The notes: generated from the letters alone by a model not told the origin. Positions 1 to 8,068 are shown, counted from the first letter of the stretch. The stretch is 64,000 nt of DNA from Halorubellus sp034808145 (GCF_034808145.1 NZ_JAXHGM010000014.1:1-64000); one strand, 5' to 3'. Made by a program: numbers and translations.

Positions 1-69
1 TACTACAACCATCAGCGGCCGCACCAGGCGCTCGATGGACGCACGCCAGCCGAAGAGGTGCTAAACTAG
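1..69 (+). mobile_element. 3' tail of a DDE transposase (insertion sequence, partial)
   Basis: Reading from base 1 gives 22 codons and then TAG at 67-69. The peptide contains QRPHQALDGRTPAEEV, preceded by YYNH, which is the usual C-terminal signature of rve/DDE-type transposases (for example IS6- and IS3-like elements: N-x-x-R-P-H-x-x-L-x-G-x-T-P). The rest of the element lies outside the window, so family and length cannot be fixed. The insertion-sequence end should lie shortly after the stop, roughly 70-100, but I could not identify an inverted repeat because the other end is missing. The next ORF starts within that zone. Confidence 0.8.
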
Positions 70-89
70 ACAGTGCCGTACCAACGCCT

Positions 90-977
90 GTGTTCGAAGG
101 TGAAGATAACCGATATGTCACTGCCTTCGTGTACAAAGTCGGCCAGGACGGGAAACCGATGGCTTTCACTGGGTATTCGTACAAACTAGACGAACACGAC
201 GTAGGGACTTTGGATGCTGGGTCGCTATCGAAGAGTGCGCACGAGCAAGCCGAACGCTACAAGGCTCGGTTTGATCAAAATGCCACGATTCACCAAGCCT
301 ATTCTGACAGTCCAACACTTCACAATACGTCTCCAAGTAGAGGCGAAAACTGGACTTCGATGGGTCCCTACCCCGCATACGCCAGTGCGAATAAATGGGG
401 CGAGGTAAAAATCAGCGCAACGATCTCCAAATATGACACCAGCGAACTTCCCGGTACTGAAAAGCAGCTCTGGGCGCAGGATGCCACCTATCGGTGTAAC
501 ACGCTTCCATGTGGCGGCTGTGTGGGTGATCGAGTACTGCAGTCAGTAGATATACGGCAAAATTGGTCGAACAGCAGAGCGTCGCTGGCGGAGCCGTACA
601 TCGACAAGACGCATCCGGCGGGCGACATCACGGCAGACGAACAAGTATCCAAATCAGGGGGAATCGGAGTCGACTCCGATGGGGTATCGGGCGAGCTCGG
701 GTGGACGTACACGAAGGAGGTACGTGATGCAACTATGTACGACGAGACCGACTCAGCCGGAAACAGGAACGATGCGGTCTGGGAATACTCTATCAGTGGC
801 GACTATCAGGACGTGTTCCAGGTGCGACACGGGAGTAGAATGTGGTTCGACGCTACGGAGTCGTACCCGAGTCGAAAAAAGATGGGTGACAACACCTGTA
901 CGGCAAACTTCGATGACGAGTACACCTGGGGAGGCCCGAACGTAACGGCAAATCTGAACTGGGGCGATCCGATTTAA
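90..977 (+). pseudogene. Hypothetical protein, probably 5'-truncated by the adjacent insertion sequence
   Basis: This is a 295-codon ORF with a GTG start at 90. The frame stays open back to base 3, through the transposase tail, so the GTG is only the first plausible start after the insertion sequence. The product has no N-terminal signal or hydrophobic start and begins inside what looks like a folded region. A cysteine group (CNTLPCGGC) sits near residue 145, and the C-terminal half is rich in Trp, Tyr and Asp. GC and codon use (AAA, AGA, ATA) are clearly lower than in the genes after 2050, which suggests transferred DNA. No family was recognised. It may instead be a complete gene with an unusual start. 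Confidence 0.5.
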
Positions 978-1090
978 ATTATAGAGAAGAATCCCTTGAT
1001 AGGAGAGATCGTCGTCGTCCACACGTGAGGACGCAGGGTAACAATCGTAACAGCACATCTGTTATCAGAAGTTAATCAGAGTACAATTCA

Positions 1091-1552
1091 ATGGTGTCGA
1101 ATACGCGACTGGCCATCGCTGGCGGATTGATCGTCGCCCTCGTGGTTACAGGCGTGGTCGTGATCGGGAACCCATTCGTGGACGACAGAATGGTGAAAGG
1201 GTCTGATGGGCAGTGGGACGTCAACTGTGCTGCAGACGATGCGAGAACCGATCTCGAGACGACGATTCGAAATCGAGATGGGGTCGTACACCTCTCAATC
1301 AAGGGGACTGTCACGTACAGTGCAGATCGGCGCCTCGCCATACATCCAACTCAGCATCAGTCCGGAGAGGTGATCGTTTTCGTCGCACCAACTGACGAAC
1401 CACTGCAAGAACACGCCAACCTGGACTGCGAGCGAGTGCAGAGCTCTATCGACGTTACCGTCCGAATAGACGATGAATACCGTTCGATCCAGGTCGTTGC
1501 CGGCGGGACGGTGGTGGATGAGCACGGCAATGTAACCGATTTTACCGAGTGA
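1091..1552 (+). CDS. Hypothetical protein with N-terminal membrane anchor
   Basis: The gene encodes 153 residues and starts with ATG. Residues 7-27 form one hydrophobic helix rich in Ala, Val and Ile, followed by a hydrophilic domain with two cysteines (in DVNCAADD and NLDCERV) that could form a disulfide. It is therefore probably an extracytoplasmic domain held by an uncleaved signal anchor. It lies 113 bp after the truncated ORF, on the same strand and in the same lower-GC segment, so both may come from the same imported block. I do not recognise a family. The ORF ends before a 500-bp stretch without large genes. Confidence 0.6.
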   Translation: MVSNTRLAIAGGLIVALVVTGVVVIGNPFVDDRMVKGSDGQWDVNCAADDARTDLETTIRNRDGVVHLSIKGTVTYSADRRLAIHPTQHQSGEVIVFVAPTDEPLQEHANLDCERVQSSIDVTVRIDDEYRSIQVVAGGTVVDEHGNVTDFTE

Positions 1553-1675
1553 TTCTGGAGGACCCGGTGTCTATCTTTCGCGCTGCTTGGTGTCGGTCGC
1601 TGGCGGTAGAGTGATTGTTCGGCTGAGCTGCGTTCCGTGTGGCGGTGACGTAGCTGCGACGGAGTGCGTGTGGAG

Positions 1676-1789
1676 TTACGGATTCCAGACCTCGTGACAC
1701 CACTTTTTTGCGGCTTCGCCCGACTCGGGGTCTTCGTCGAAGCGGCAGGCGTTCACACAATGATACGGACGAGTCGCCGTGTAGACCAT
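1676..1789 (-). CDS. Possible 37-residue cysteine-containing microprotein
   Basis: This short ORF has an ATG at 1789 and a TAA at 1676-1678. Its composition is protein-like: three cysteines (C11, C15, C31), two His (H10, H32), two Trp, and an acidic middle. C11-x3-C15 with C31 and His could bind a metal, as in many haloarchaeal zinc microproteins, but no CPxCG motif is present. It stands alone in the low-GC gap. I know of no homologue, so it may be a chance ORF or a fragment of a decayed mobile-element gene. Confidence 0.35.
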   Translation of the reverse strand: MVYTATRPYHCVNACRFDEDPESGEAAKKWCHEVWNP

Positions 1790-1846
1790 GCGTTATCGTA
1801 GTGCGCGCTCGGCGTCCATGGCTGGTCGCAATCCGCTGTTCCCGTT

Positions 1847-1933
1847 CTAGTCGTCGGTCAACTTGAGTCGGGCGTTCTCGATGTAATCAGCGATCACTCG
1901 CCCGTCGTCTGGTGGTGTGTCTATGGGAACCAT
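1847..1933 (-). CDS. Possible 28-residue acidic microprotein
   Basis: This is a minus-strand ORF with ATG at 1931-1933 and TAG at 1847-1849. The product is acidic and mostly polar (begins MVPIDTPPDDGRV, ends in KLTDD) and would form one helix at most. A TATA-like stretch on the minus strand near 1975 lies about 45 nt upstream of the ATG. It is divergent from the MFS gene at 2052. No family was recognised. The size alone makes a chance ORF likely. Confidence 0.25.
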   Translation of the reverse strand: MVPIDTPPDDGRVIADYIENARLKLTDD

Positions 1934-2051
1934 GAGGGAAAATCTGCGTCGACCGACAGCACGCCGAGAGGGATGATAAACCAACAGTGAAACGTACGAA
2001 CACACGTGGGCGGGCAAGACATTATGAGGCCATCGGTCGACGAGTCGAGGT

Positions 2052-3461
2052 ATGTCTGCGCCAGCGGCGGCGGCGAGCGCGGCCGACGCGAGCCTCCCGA
2101 AGCGTCGGCGGCGCGCGTTCGCGGTGGTCGTGTTCGTCGTCGTCCTCGACCTCCTGGGGTTCGGGATCGTCATCCCGATCCTCCCGTTCTACGTGCGGTC
2201 GTTCGTCGCGAACGACGTCTTCATCGGGTTGCTGGCGGCGTCGTACTCGCTCGCGCAGTTCGCGAGCGCGCCGTACCTCGGACGGCTCAGCGACGGGTAC
2301 GGGCGGCGGCCCGTCATCGTGCTGTCGCTCGTCGGTGGCGCGGTCGCGTGGACGGTGTTCGGGGTCGCTGGCGCGCTCTGGCTCGTGTTCCTCGCACGCA
2401 TCGTCGCGGGCGCGGCGGGTGGGAACATCGCGACGGCGCAGGCGTACGTCGCGGACATCACGCCGCCCGCGGACCGCGCCGGCGCGCTCGGCGTGCTCGG
2501 CGCGGCGTTCAGCGTCGGGTTCATCATCGGCCCGGCGCTCGGCGGCGTCCTCGCCAGCCCCGACGTCCTCGCGATAGCGCGCGACGTCCTCCCCGGGTTC
2601 GTGCCCGTGACGCGGTTCTCGATGCCGAGCTTCGGCGCCGCCGTCCTCTCGCTGTCCGGCGCCGCCGTCGCGTGGCGGTATCTCCCCGACCCCGCGAGCA
2701 TCTACGACGACCCCGACGCGGACGACCGTGACGCGGACGACGACGCGCCTGCCGACGCGGCCGGACCCGGAGCGGGCGCTCCGGACGAGCCGGCGCCGAC
2801 GACGCCGCCGGCGCCGTCGACGCTCGTCTCGCAGTTCCGGGCGGCGCTCCGGAGCGACGCGCTCCGCGGGCTCGTCGTCGCGTTCTTCCTCGTGAACGTC
2901 GCGTTCTCGGGCGTGACGGTCGCGTTCGTCCCGTGGCTCGCGGACGTCTTCGAGTTCGCTGAGCCGCAGGCGGCGGCGTTCCTGACGTACATCGGCGTGC
3001 TCGGCGTCGTCGTCCAGGGTGGGCTCGTGCCGCGGGTGTCGCGACGCATCGGCGACGCGAAGATGGCGGTCGTCGGCCTCGGCGTGCTCTCGGTCGGCGC
3101 GGCGGTGCTCCCGTTCACGCCGGACGTCGGCGCGCTCGCGGGCGTCGCGGTCGGCGGGTTCGCGCCGGGCGTCGTCGCGCTCGTCGTCCTCCTCCCGCTG
3201 ATCCCGCTCGGGAACGGCCTGCTGTCGGCGGCGCTGGGCGCGCTCGTGTCGACGAGCGCGAGCGCTCGCGAGCAAGGGAGTGCGTTCGGCGTCACCCAGG
3301 GCGCGGGGAGTCTCGGCCGCACGGTCGGGCCGCCCGTGATGGCGGGCCTCTACGAGTTCGGCGCGCGCTGGTCGCCGTTCGTCGCCGGCGCCGTCCTCCT
3401 CGTCCCGGCGCTCGTCGTCGTCGCACGCCGACGACCCGGTACAGTGGCGTCGTCGTCGTAA
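2052..3461 (+). CDS. MFS transporter (TetA/DHA1-like drug efflux type)
   Basis: This 469-residue polytopic protein is expected to export a small hydrophobic solute or drug by proton antiport across the cell membrane. After a basic N-terminus come 12 predicted helices in two groups of six. The loop between helices 2 and 3 carries the MFS motif A (GRLSDGYGRRP). The central loop, about residues 215-255, is long, acidic and Ala/Pro-rich, a usual haloarchaeal feature. Helix 1 (DLLGFGIVIPILP) resembles TetA/Bmr-type exporters. The substrate cannot be read from sequence. It stands alone on the plus strand. Confidence 0.85.
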   Translation: MSAPAAAASAADASLPKRRRRAFAVVVFVVVLDLLGFGIVIPILPFYVRSFVANDVFIGLLAASYSLAQFASAPYLGRLSDGYGRRPVIVLSLVGGAVAWTVFGVAGALWLVFLARIVAGAAGGNIATAQAYVADITPPADRAGALGVLGAAFSVGFIIGPALGGVLASPDVLAIARDVLPGFVPVTRFSMPSFGAAVLSLSGAAVAWRYLPDPASIYDDPDADDRDADDDAPADAAGPGAGAPDEPAPTTPPAPSTLVSQFRAALRSDALRGLVVAFFLVNVAFSGVTVAFVPWLADVFEFAEPQAAAFLTYIGVLGVVVQGGLVPRVSRRIGDAKMAVVGLGVLSVGAAVLPFTPDVGALAGVAVGGFAPGVVALVVLLPLIPLGNGLLSAALGALVSTSASAREQGSAFGVTQGAGSLGRTVGPPVMAGLYEFGARWSPFVAGAVLLVPALVVVARRRPGTVASSS

Positions 3462-3474
3462 CGCGGTCGGGGGT

Positions 3475-3524
3475 CGGTCGCGTTCGCTTTCCGCGACGGC
3501 GGTCGCGCTCACGTTCCGCGACGA
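3475..3524. repeat. Two tandem copies of a 25-bp imperfect repeat
   Basis: Bases 3475-3499 and 3500-3524 share the pattern cggtcgcg-N6-ttccgcgacg, with about four mismatches in 25 bp. The repeat lies just after the MFS stop codon and before the next gene. Function is unknown. It is one of several short duplications beside gene 3' ends in this window. Confidence 0.55.
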
Positions 3525-3573
3525 CGGTCGTGGAGCGGTACGCTCATGGGCGAGCGGCCGCTACCCGTGCGTC

Positions 3574-4179
3574 GTGGCGCGCTACTTCAAGTACCCGTGT
3601 CCGGGCTGTCGGAGCACGAACGACCTCCACGACTTCGACTGCAAGTTCACGGGCACGCCGTGGTTCGACGTCGAGAAGGCGTACACGGACGTCGTCGGCG
3701 CGCTCGCGGACGGCGCGAAGACCGAGGAGGAGCTGCGCGCGGTCGCGCACGGCGACTGGGACTCCTTGCATCAGGCCGCGTTCCAGGAGCTCCGGACGAC
3801 GCGGCGCGTCGACGAGACGACCGACGAGAGCGGCCGCGAGGTCCTCGAGCTCGTCACGCCCGACGAGTACCGGGAGCGACTCGCGCATCCGCCCCACGAC
3901 CCCGTGAAGACGATCTACGAGGAAGGCTCGGTGCCGGGCGCGCACGACAACAGCGTGTTCGCGATGGTTGCGTACTACGAGATGATCGGGCTCACGTGGG
4001 CGGAGACGAAGGAGAAGGTCGTCGACTGGCTCAAAGAATCCGGGACGTGGCAACGCGGCGGGTTCGAGGAAGCATCGCCCGAGGAGCTCGTCGAATCGAA
4101 ACGCCACGTCCACGAGCAAGGGTACGGCTGGAAGGAGAAGGCGAAGGCGGCGAAGGCCGTCATCGACCGGCGCGTCTGA
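3574..4179 (+). CDS. Conserved haloarchaeal-type protein with N-terminal zinc-ribbon half
   Basis: The product has 201 residues from a GTG start. I chose that start because the reading frame begins to look coding there (MARYFKYPCPGC). C9 and C12, with H19 and C23, could bind zinc. The middle is a helical, acidic region reminiscent of a winged-helix fold (EEELRAVAHGDWDSLHQAAF). The C-terminal half contains a WAETKEKVVDWLKESG helix and a lysine-rich end. A role in nucleic-acid binding is plausible but only inferred. I cannot name the family with certainty. It follows the MFS gene by 112 bp. Confidence 0.7.
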   Translation: MARYFKYPCPGCRSTNDLHDFDCKFTGTPWFDVEKAYTDVVGALADGAKTEEELRAVAHGDWDSLHQAAFQELRTTRRVDETTDESGREVLELVTPDEYRERLAHPPHDPVKTIYEEGSVPGAHDNSVFAMVAYYEMIGLTWAETKEKVVDWLKESGTWQRGGFEEASPEELVESKRHVHEQGYGWKEKAKAAKAVIDRRV

Positions 4180-4538
4180 ACCGGTGTTCTCGACGGGTAC
4201 TGGTGAGTGTGGTGTGTGATTCGGCGTGTCGATTGCTGTCGGTGAGAGTGGTGTGTCCGCTACTCGAGCCGGTGCCTGTGGTGCCCGCACAGCACCGCAA
4301 CCGCACTGCGCCTCGCCCTCCCCAGCCGACTCGCGGCCGGTTCCCGGTGGTCACCGGCGCGCTCGCCCCTCGCACGCGTCGACCCGCGTCGTCTCGCCGC
4401 TGCTTGCTCGACGACGCGGGCGGCTCGCGCGCCGAACCGGGAGATGAGAGTACTCGCGAACGCGGACCGGGTGGTCGTCGACCTGCTTTCGAGCTATTTC
4501 TGAGAGGATTTTAGTGGTGGGCTGGAGCAAGGTGGCGT
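4180..4538. other. 359-bp intergenic region
   Basis: I see no convincing gene on either strand. Short ORFs here are Arg/Pro/Ser-rich reading-frame noise. The end of the region (gaggattttagtgg, near 4505-4516) contains an AT-rich box about 28 nt before the ATG at 4539, a likely promoter for the following membrane-protein gene. Confidence 0.5.
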
Positions 4539-4976
4539 ATGCCGGTCCTTGAGTCGCTGCGCGCGTGGACGAACCCGGAGTTGCCGTCCACACCGACGTA
4601 CGGCGCGCTCGCTCGCTTCGCCGTTCGCCGCGGAGCCCTCGTCGCCGTCATCCCCGTCGCCGGCCAGTTCGCGGTCCTACTGCTAGGAGGCGACGAGACG
4701 CCCCTCGCGCTGCTCGTCGGTGCCGTCGTCGCGGCCGCCGTCGCCTACCTCGCCGGCATCGCGGTCGCGTTCGACGACCGCGGTCGTGCCGTCGTCGCCA
4801 CCGCTGCGAGTGCCGGCGTCCTCCTCGCGACGTGGGCAGCGATGCGGTCGCTCGCGCCCGCTCCCGGCCGGGACCTCGTCGTCGGCCTCGTCGCGTTCGC
4901 CGCACTCGCCCCGCTCGCCGCCGGTATCGCCGGCTACACGTTCGCCGAACGCGCGACGTGGCGCGCCGAGGACTGA
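4539..4976 (+). CDS. Small integral membrane protein of unknown function
   Basis: This protein has 145 residues and four predicted transmembrane helices at roughly 28-46, 53-75, 83-101 and 112-133, separated by short charged loops. Its N-terminus (ESLRAWTNPELPSTPTY) is soluble. The overall plan, with an N-terminal phrase about TPTYGAL, resembles the membrane protein encoded at 57090-57590 (TPGSPTYAAL), so the two may be distant paralogues. A TATA-like element lies about 28 nt upstream. No function can be assigned. Confidence 0.7.
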   Translation: MPVLESLRAWTNPELPSTPTYGALARFAVRRGALVAVIPVAGQFAVLLLGGDETPLALLVGAVVAAAVAYLAGIAVAFDDRGRAVVATAASAGVLLATWAAMRSLAPAPGRDLVVGLVAFAALAPLAAGIAGYTFAERATWRAED

Positions 4977-5103
4977 ACCCGCGACGAACAGGGATACCGG
5001 AACGTCGAGCCGCGATTCGCGTCTCTCCAGTTCGACGACGAGACGATCCTCTCGGGCTCGAACCACCCTCGCGCTCCGACCGTCATCCGTGCGTCTCCCC
5101 GAG

Positions 5104-5307
5104 CTAGGACCCGGTCGCCGCGTACTCCTGCCACCACCCGACGGTGTACACCCCGGTACCAGCAAGCACCAAGAGACCGGCGGCGATCTGGACGACGGCC
5201 GGCACGACGGTCCCCTCGAAGAGATACGTTTCCGGCTCGAGGATTCCGATCAGCGCACCCAGCACGCCCATCGCGAGAGCCAAGCGAGCGAACTCATGAC
5301 GCACCAT
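5104..5307 (-). CDS. Two-helix small membrane protein
   Basis: The 67-residue product contains two hydrophobic helices (about 7-23 and 33-56) joined by a short acidic turn (LEPETYLFEG). Termini are short. It lies on the minus strand upstream of the PCNA gene in transcription terms reversed, 115 bp beyond the PCNA stop codon, and is probably its own unit. Small proteins of this type are common in haloarchaea. The function is unknown. Confidence 0.6.
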   Translation of the reverse strand: MVRHEFARLALAMGVLGALIGILEPETYLFEGTVVPAVVQIAAGLLVLAGTGVYTVGWWQEYAATGS

Positions 5308-5422
5308 CGCTGATTACTGGAACGTTCTGTGGAAAAACTTGTCCGCATTCCATCGAACGGACTGTCACAGTGGAATCACAGGTGCGCGCGGTTCTGGTAG
5401 AAGAACGCGCCGAGAGCGAACG

Positions 5423-6166
5423 TCAGTTCGACTGGATGCGCGGGGCGAGCATGAACGTGACGTGGCCCATGCCTTCGGCGATGTCGAAGTGCATCTTCAC
5501 GGGGAACTCCTCGCCGAGTTCCATCGTGACCTCCGCGTCCTTCGGGATGGCCTTGTCCATGTCCTTCAGGTAGTCGAGGGAGAACAGCGAGTGCGCGTCG
5601 GCGGCGGAGAGGTCGATGAGGTCGTCGCGGCCGAGCTCGAGGTGGACGTCGTCCGCGTCGCCCTCCGCGTCGACGTAGAACTGCTCGGTGGAGCCGTCGA
5701 CGCCGAGCGCGATGTGGTCGCTCACCATGTCCGCGGCCTTCACCGCGCGGTTGATGTCCTTCCCTTCGACGACGACCTCGGCGGCGAGGTCGAGGTCCGG
5801 GATGTCCGGCTCCTGGCGGATGCTATCGGGGTCGATGAGCGTGAGCGTGTACTCGAGCCCGTCGATCTGGATGTGGAGCTTGCGGGTCTCCTCGTCGAGT
5901 TCGAGACTGACGAGCTGGCCGGCGTCGGCCATGCCAGCGATGTCCTCGAGCCGGGAGAGGTTCACGCCGATGAGGCCGCCGTCGGCCTCGTACGACTCGA
6001 ACGCGTCAGCTGAAAGGTCCAGGTCGACCATGCCTACGTTCGCGGGGTCGACAGCGCGGATCTCGAGGCCGTCCTCCTCGAGGTGGATCTTGCACTCGTC
6101 CACCAGGACGCTCACGGAATCGAGCGTCGTCTTGAGCGTATCCGCGCTCACGATGGCCTTGAACAT
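5423..6166 (-). CDS. pcn: DNA polymerase sliding clamp PCNA
   Basis: The 247-residue protein is a full-length archaeal PCNA, the homotrimeric ring that tethers replicative polymerase and other DNA-processing proteins to DNA. It starts MFKAIVSADTLKTTLDSVSVL and has the two-domain clamp fold. The interdomain connector follows TLIDPDSIRQEPDIPDLDL, and the C-terminal tail reads MLAPRIQSN. The surface is highly acidic, as in other haloarchaeal clamps. I chose the ATG at 6166 because the upstream frame is arginine-rich noise and a minus-strand TATA-like box lies about 30 nt away, consistent with a leaderless transcript. Confidence 0.97.
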   Translation of the reverse strand: MFKAIVSADTLKTTLDSVSVLVDECKIHLEEDGLEIRAVDPANVGMVDLDLSADAFESYEADGGLIGVNLSRLEDIAGMADAGQLVSLELDEETRKLHIQIDGLEYTLTLIDPDSIRQEPDIPDLDLAAEVVVEGKDINRAVKAADMVSDHIALGVDGSTEQFYVDAEGDADDVHLELGRDDLIDLSAADAHSLFSLDYLKDMDKAIPKDAEVTMELGEEFPVKMHFDIAEGMGHVTFMLAPRIQSN

Positions 6167-6191
6167 ATTATCTCGTGGTACGAAAGCGGGC

Positions 6192-6200
6192 CCTAAAAAG
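6192..6200 (-). promoter_or_regulatory. TATA-like box of the PCNA gene
   Basis: On the minus strand the sequence reads cttttta about 30 nt before the PCNA start codon. This position is typical of a haloarchaeal TATA box driving a leaderless mRNA. The call rests on base composition and spacing only. Confidence 0.5.
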
Positions 6201-6336
6201 ACACCCTTTCCTGCCTCCGTGCGGGCGTTCGACCCGCTCGCGGGCACCGCGCTCGACCGCCGACCGACCGGCCGATGCGGTCGGTCACCGTGGGCGCGTC
6301 GTGGCGCTCTTGAGGGCGCCACGCGTACGTCGACGT

Positions 6337-6708
6337 ATGACCCGTCCCACCATCGTGTACGACGACGACTGCGGGTTCTGCACGTGGAGCGCGGAGTACG
6401 CCGACGCGCACGGCCACTTCCACCTGCTCGGATTCTCCAGGCTCTCCCCCGCGGAACGCGAGCGACTACCCGACGACTACGAGGACTGCATGCACGTGTT
6501 CGACGGCGACGACACGTACTCGTGTGGCGAAGCGGCGGAGTTCGTCGCGTCGCGACTCGATACCGCCGAAGGCACCGCCGCGCGCGTCTTCCAGTCGCTC
6601 CCGGAGGGGGCACGCCGGCGCGTCCGCGATCCGACGTATCGATTCATCGCGGACCACCGGGATTGGTTCGGGAAGGTCCGCTCGAAGCGACCGCCTGCGC
6701 GAGACTGA
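6337..6708 (+). CDS. DCC-family thiol-disulfide oxidoreductase (DUF393)
   Basis: This 123-residue protein carries the DCC-family signature DxxCxxC right at the N-terminus (YDDDCGFC; C12 and C15), followed by a small thioredoxin-like domain. The family is predicted to catalyse thiol/disulfide exchange, but its substrates are mostly unknown. Two further cysteines (in EDCMHVF and TYSCGEA) lie mid-protein. I chose the ATG at 6337; an upstream GTG in the same frame would add noise-like sequence overlapping the PCNA promoter. The gene is divergent from PCNA. Confidence 0.85.
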   Translation: MTRPTIVYDDDCGFCTWSAEYADAHGHFHLLGFSRLSPAERERLPDDYEDCMHVFDGDDTYSCGEAAEFVASRLDTAEGTAARVFQSLPEGARRRVRDPTYRFIADHRDWFGKVRSKRPPARD

Positions 6709-6723
6709 CGTCCGGACGTGCTC

Positions 6724-7713
6724 TCAGCCGTCGAGTGCGTCGAGTCGTACGGCGAGCTCACCGCGCACCCACGACGCGAGCTCCGCGAGGGGCTCGGGCG
6801 CGTCCGGCGCCCACCGGTCGAACGTCCGCGCGGCCTCCAGGACCGACACGGCGCGATACAGCGGGTATCGATCGGAGAACCCGTCGGGGAGGCGCCCGGC
6901 GTGGTCGCGATAGCCGGCGCGGAGCGCGCGGCGTAACCGGTCGTCGTCTGCACCGTCGACGTCGGTGCGCTCGACGTACTGCGCTTCGGCGCGCACGACG
7001 TCCAGCGCCGGGTCGCCGACCATCGCGGTCTCCCAGTCGACCAGCCCCGGACCGGCCGAATCGACGAGGCAGTTCTCGGGCCGGGGGTCGTCGTGAACGA
7101 GCGTCGCCGGTGCCGCGTCGAGCACGTCACTCGCATCGTCGATGGCCGCGAGGACGTCCGCGACACAGTCCCGGAACCGGTCCGGGAACCGCTCGCCGGC
7201 GCGCGCTCGAAGCGTCTGCTCGAGGACGCTCGACCACGGACCGCTCGCGAGGTCGAACCCGTCGTCCGCGTCGCTCCACCCCCGGATGCGTGCGTGCCGG
7301 TCGAAGCCGTCCGCCGCGTGGACGCCCGCGAGCGCCCGTCCGACGGCCCGGAGCACGGTCGCTCGCGCGACCGTCGAATCGACCGGCCAGTCCGTCTCGA
7401 TAGCGGTCCCCGACAGCGCCGCGGTCGCGACGTACGCCGGCGTCCCCGTCACGTCCACCGCGAGCACGTCCGGGACGCGGACGTCCGCGTGCCGGCGCGC
7501 GTACCGCGTCGCCGCCGCATCGCGCGCCAGCCGCTCGCGCACCCACGCCCCGTCGTCGACCGCGACCTTCAGATACACCACGGTATCGTCCGCGAACCGC
7601 ACGCGAACCGTCTCGCTCCCGAGACGGTCCGACCCCATCGCCGTCGACGTCGCCGCGACCCGACGCCCCGGGAACGCCGCCGCAAGCACCCCCTCGACGG
7701 TCTTCTCCATCAC
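6724..7713 (-). CDS. APH/choline-kinase-family phosphotransferase
   Basis: This 329-residue protein has a small-molecule kinase fold. The likely ATP-binding lysine is K49 (VVYLKVAV). The catalytic loop is VHDDPRPEN (H207, D209, N214), and the metal-binding loop is GLVDWETA (D226). These are the key positions of aminoglycoside phosphotransferase and related kinases. In haloarchaea such enzymes are generally annotated only as phosphotransferases, and the substrate could be a sugar, amine or antibiotic-like compound. Two ATGs lie in a row at the start; I used the first. It is 15 bp from, and convergent with, the DCC gene. Confidence 0.85.
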   Translation of the reverse strand: MMEKTVEGVLAAAFPGRRVAATSTAMGSDRLGSETVRVRFADDTVVYLKVAVDDGAWVRERLARDAAATRYARRHADVRVPDVLAVDVTGTPAYVATAALSGTAIETDWPVDSTVARATVLRAVGRALAGVHAADGFDRHARIRGWSDADDGFDLASGPWSSVLEQTLRARAGERFPDRFRDCVADVLAAIDDASDVLDAAPATLVHDDPRPENCLVDSAGPGLVDWETAMVGDPALDVVRAEAQYVERTDVDGADDDRLRRALRAGYRDHAGRLPDGFSDRYPLYRAVSVLEAARTFDRWAPDAPEPLAELASWVRGELAVRLDALDG

Positions 7714-8041
7714 TAGAGGCCGACGGCATCACGACGCAAGTGCGTTCCGGGCCACCACACGACACACCACCATCGGACCGCCGACGCCGTCGCTCACCAC
7801 CAACCACACGCAGAAAGTCGCGAAAGATGGCAAGTCGACGCGACGCCACGACTTTCATTCGAAGAAGAATAAACGTTTCTCAACCGGACGAAACCACCCC
7901 GAGAACCGACCCCACACACCGACCAACACCCCACGCAGTCATCGACGAGAACTCTCCCACAACGCCACTGGCGCTACCCGAACGCCGCGATTCCGGTTCG
8001 GGCTCACTGGGATTCCCGATGTCCTCGCAGCACCTGCGGTG
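7714..8041. other. 328-bp intergenic region with AT-rich centre
   Basis: The region lies between the start of the kinase gene and the end of the acyl-CoA dehydrogenase gene, both on the minus strand. The stretch around 7850-7885 is AT-rich (gaagaagaataaacg) and could hold the kinase promoter, although it is further from the start than usual. The end at 8003-8043 is part of a long inverted repeat listed separately. I found no gene. Confidence 0.5.
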
Positions 8042-8068
8042 CTACTCGAACGCGGGAATCCCAGTGAG
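8003..8068. terminator. Long hairpin over the 3' end of the acyl-CoA dehydrogenase gene
   Basis: Bases 8003-8018 (ctcactgggattcccg) are the exact reverse complement of 8053-8068, which encode the last residues of the dehydrogenase. Within the loop, 8029-8034 and 8038-8043 (agcacc/ggtgct) form a second perfect stem that includes part of the stop codon. The two nested stems should fold in mRNA and may mark the transcript end or protect it. Alternatively the outer arm is a small inverted duplication of the gene end. Confidence 0.6.

Larger units (their letters stand above)
1553..2051. other. 500-bp gap between accessory segment and core genes
   Basis: The gap holds no large gene. GC is lower than to the right. 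The minus strand carries two very short ORFs, 1676-1789 and 1847-1933, listed separately. A minus-strand frame at about 1553-1690 reads TPHALRR, a faint echo of a tyrosine-recombinase motif, but no other integrase motif accompanies it. The rise in GC close to 2000-2050 marks the edge of the accessory segment. Confidence 0.5.

Noticed and set aside
1553..1690. TPHALRR on the minus strand, like a tyrosine-recombinase motif
   Set aside because: No second motif (final H-x-x-H/Y) and no catalytic Tyr. The downstream sequence is not integrase-like. One short match is not enough.
2022..3512. Long minus-strand ORF opposite the MFS transporter
   Set aside because: Very Arg/Glu/Asp-rich, low-complexity shadow frame of GC-rich coding DNA. 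The plus strand has a clear transporter.
5339..6013. Plus-strand 224-codon ORF over PCNA
   Set aside because: It is the antisense shadow of the well-conserved PCNA gene and is not protein-like.
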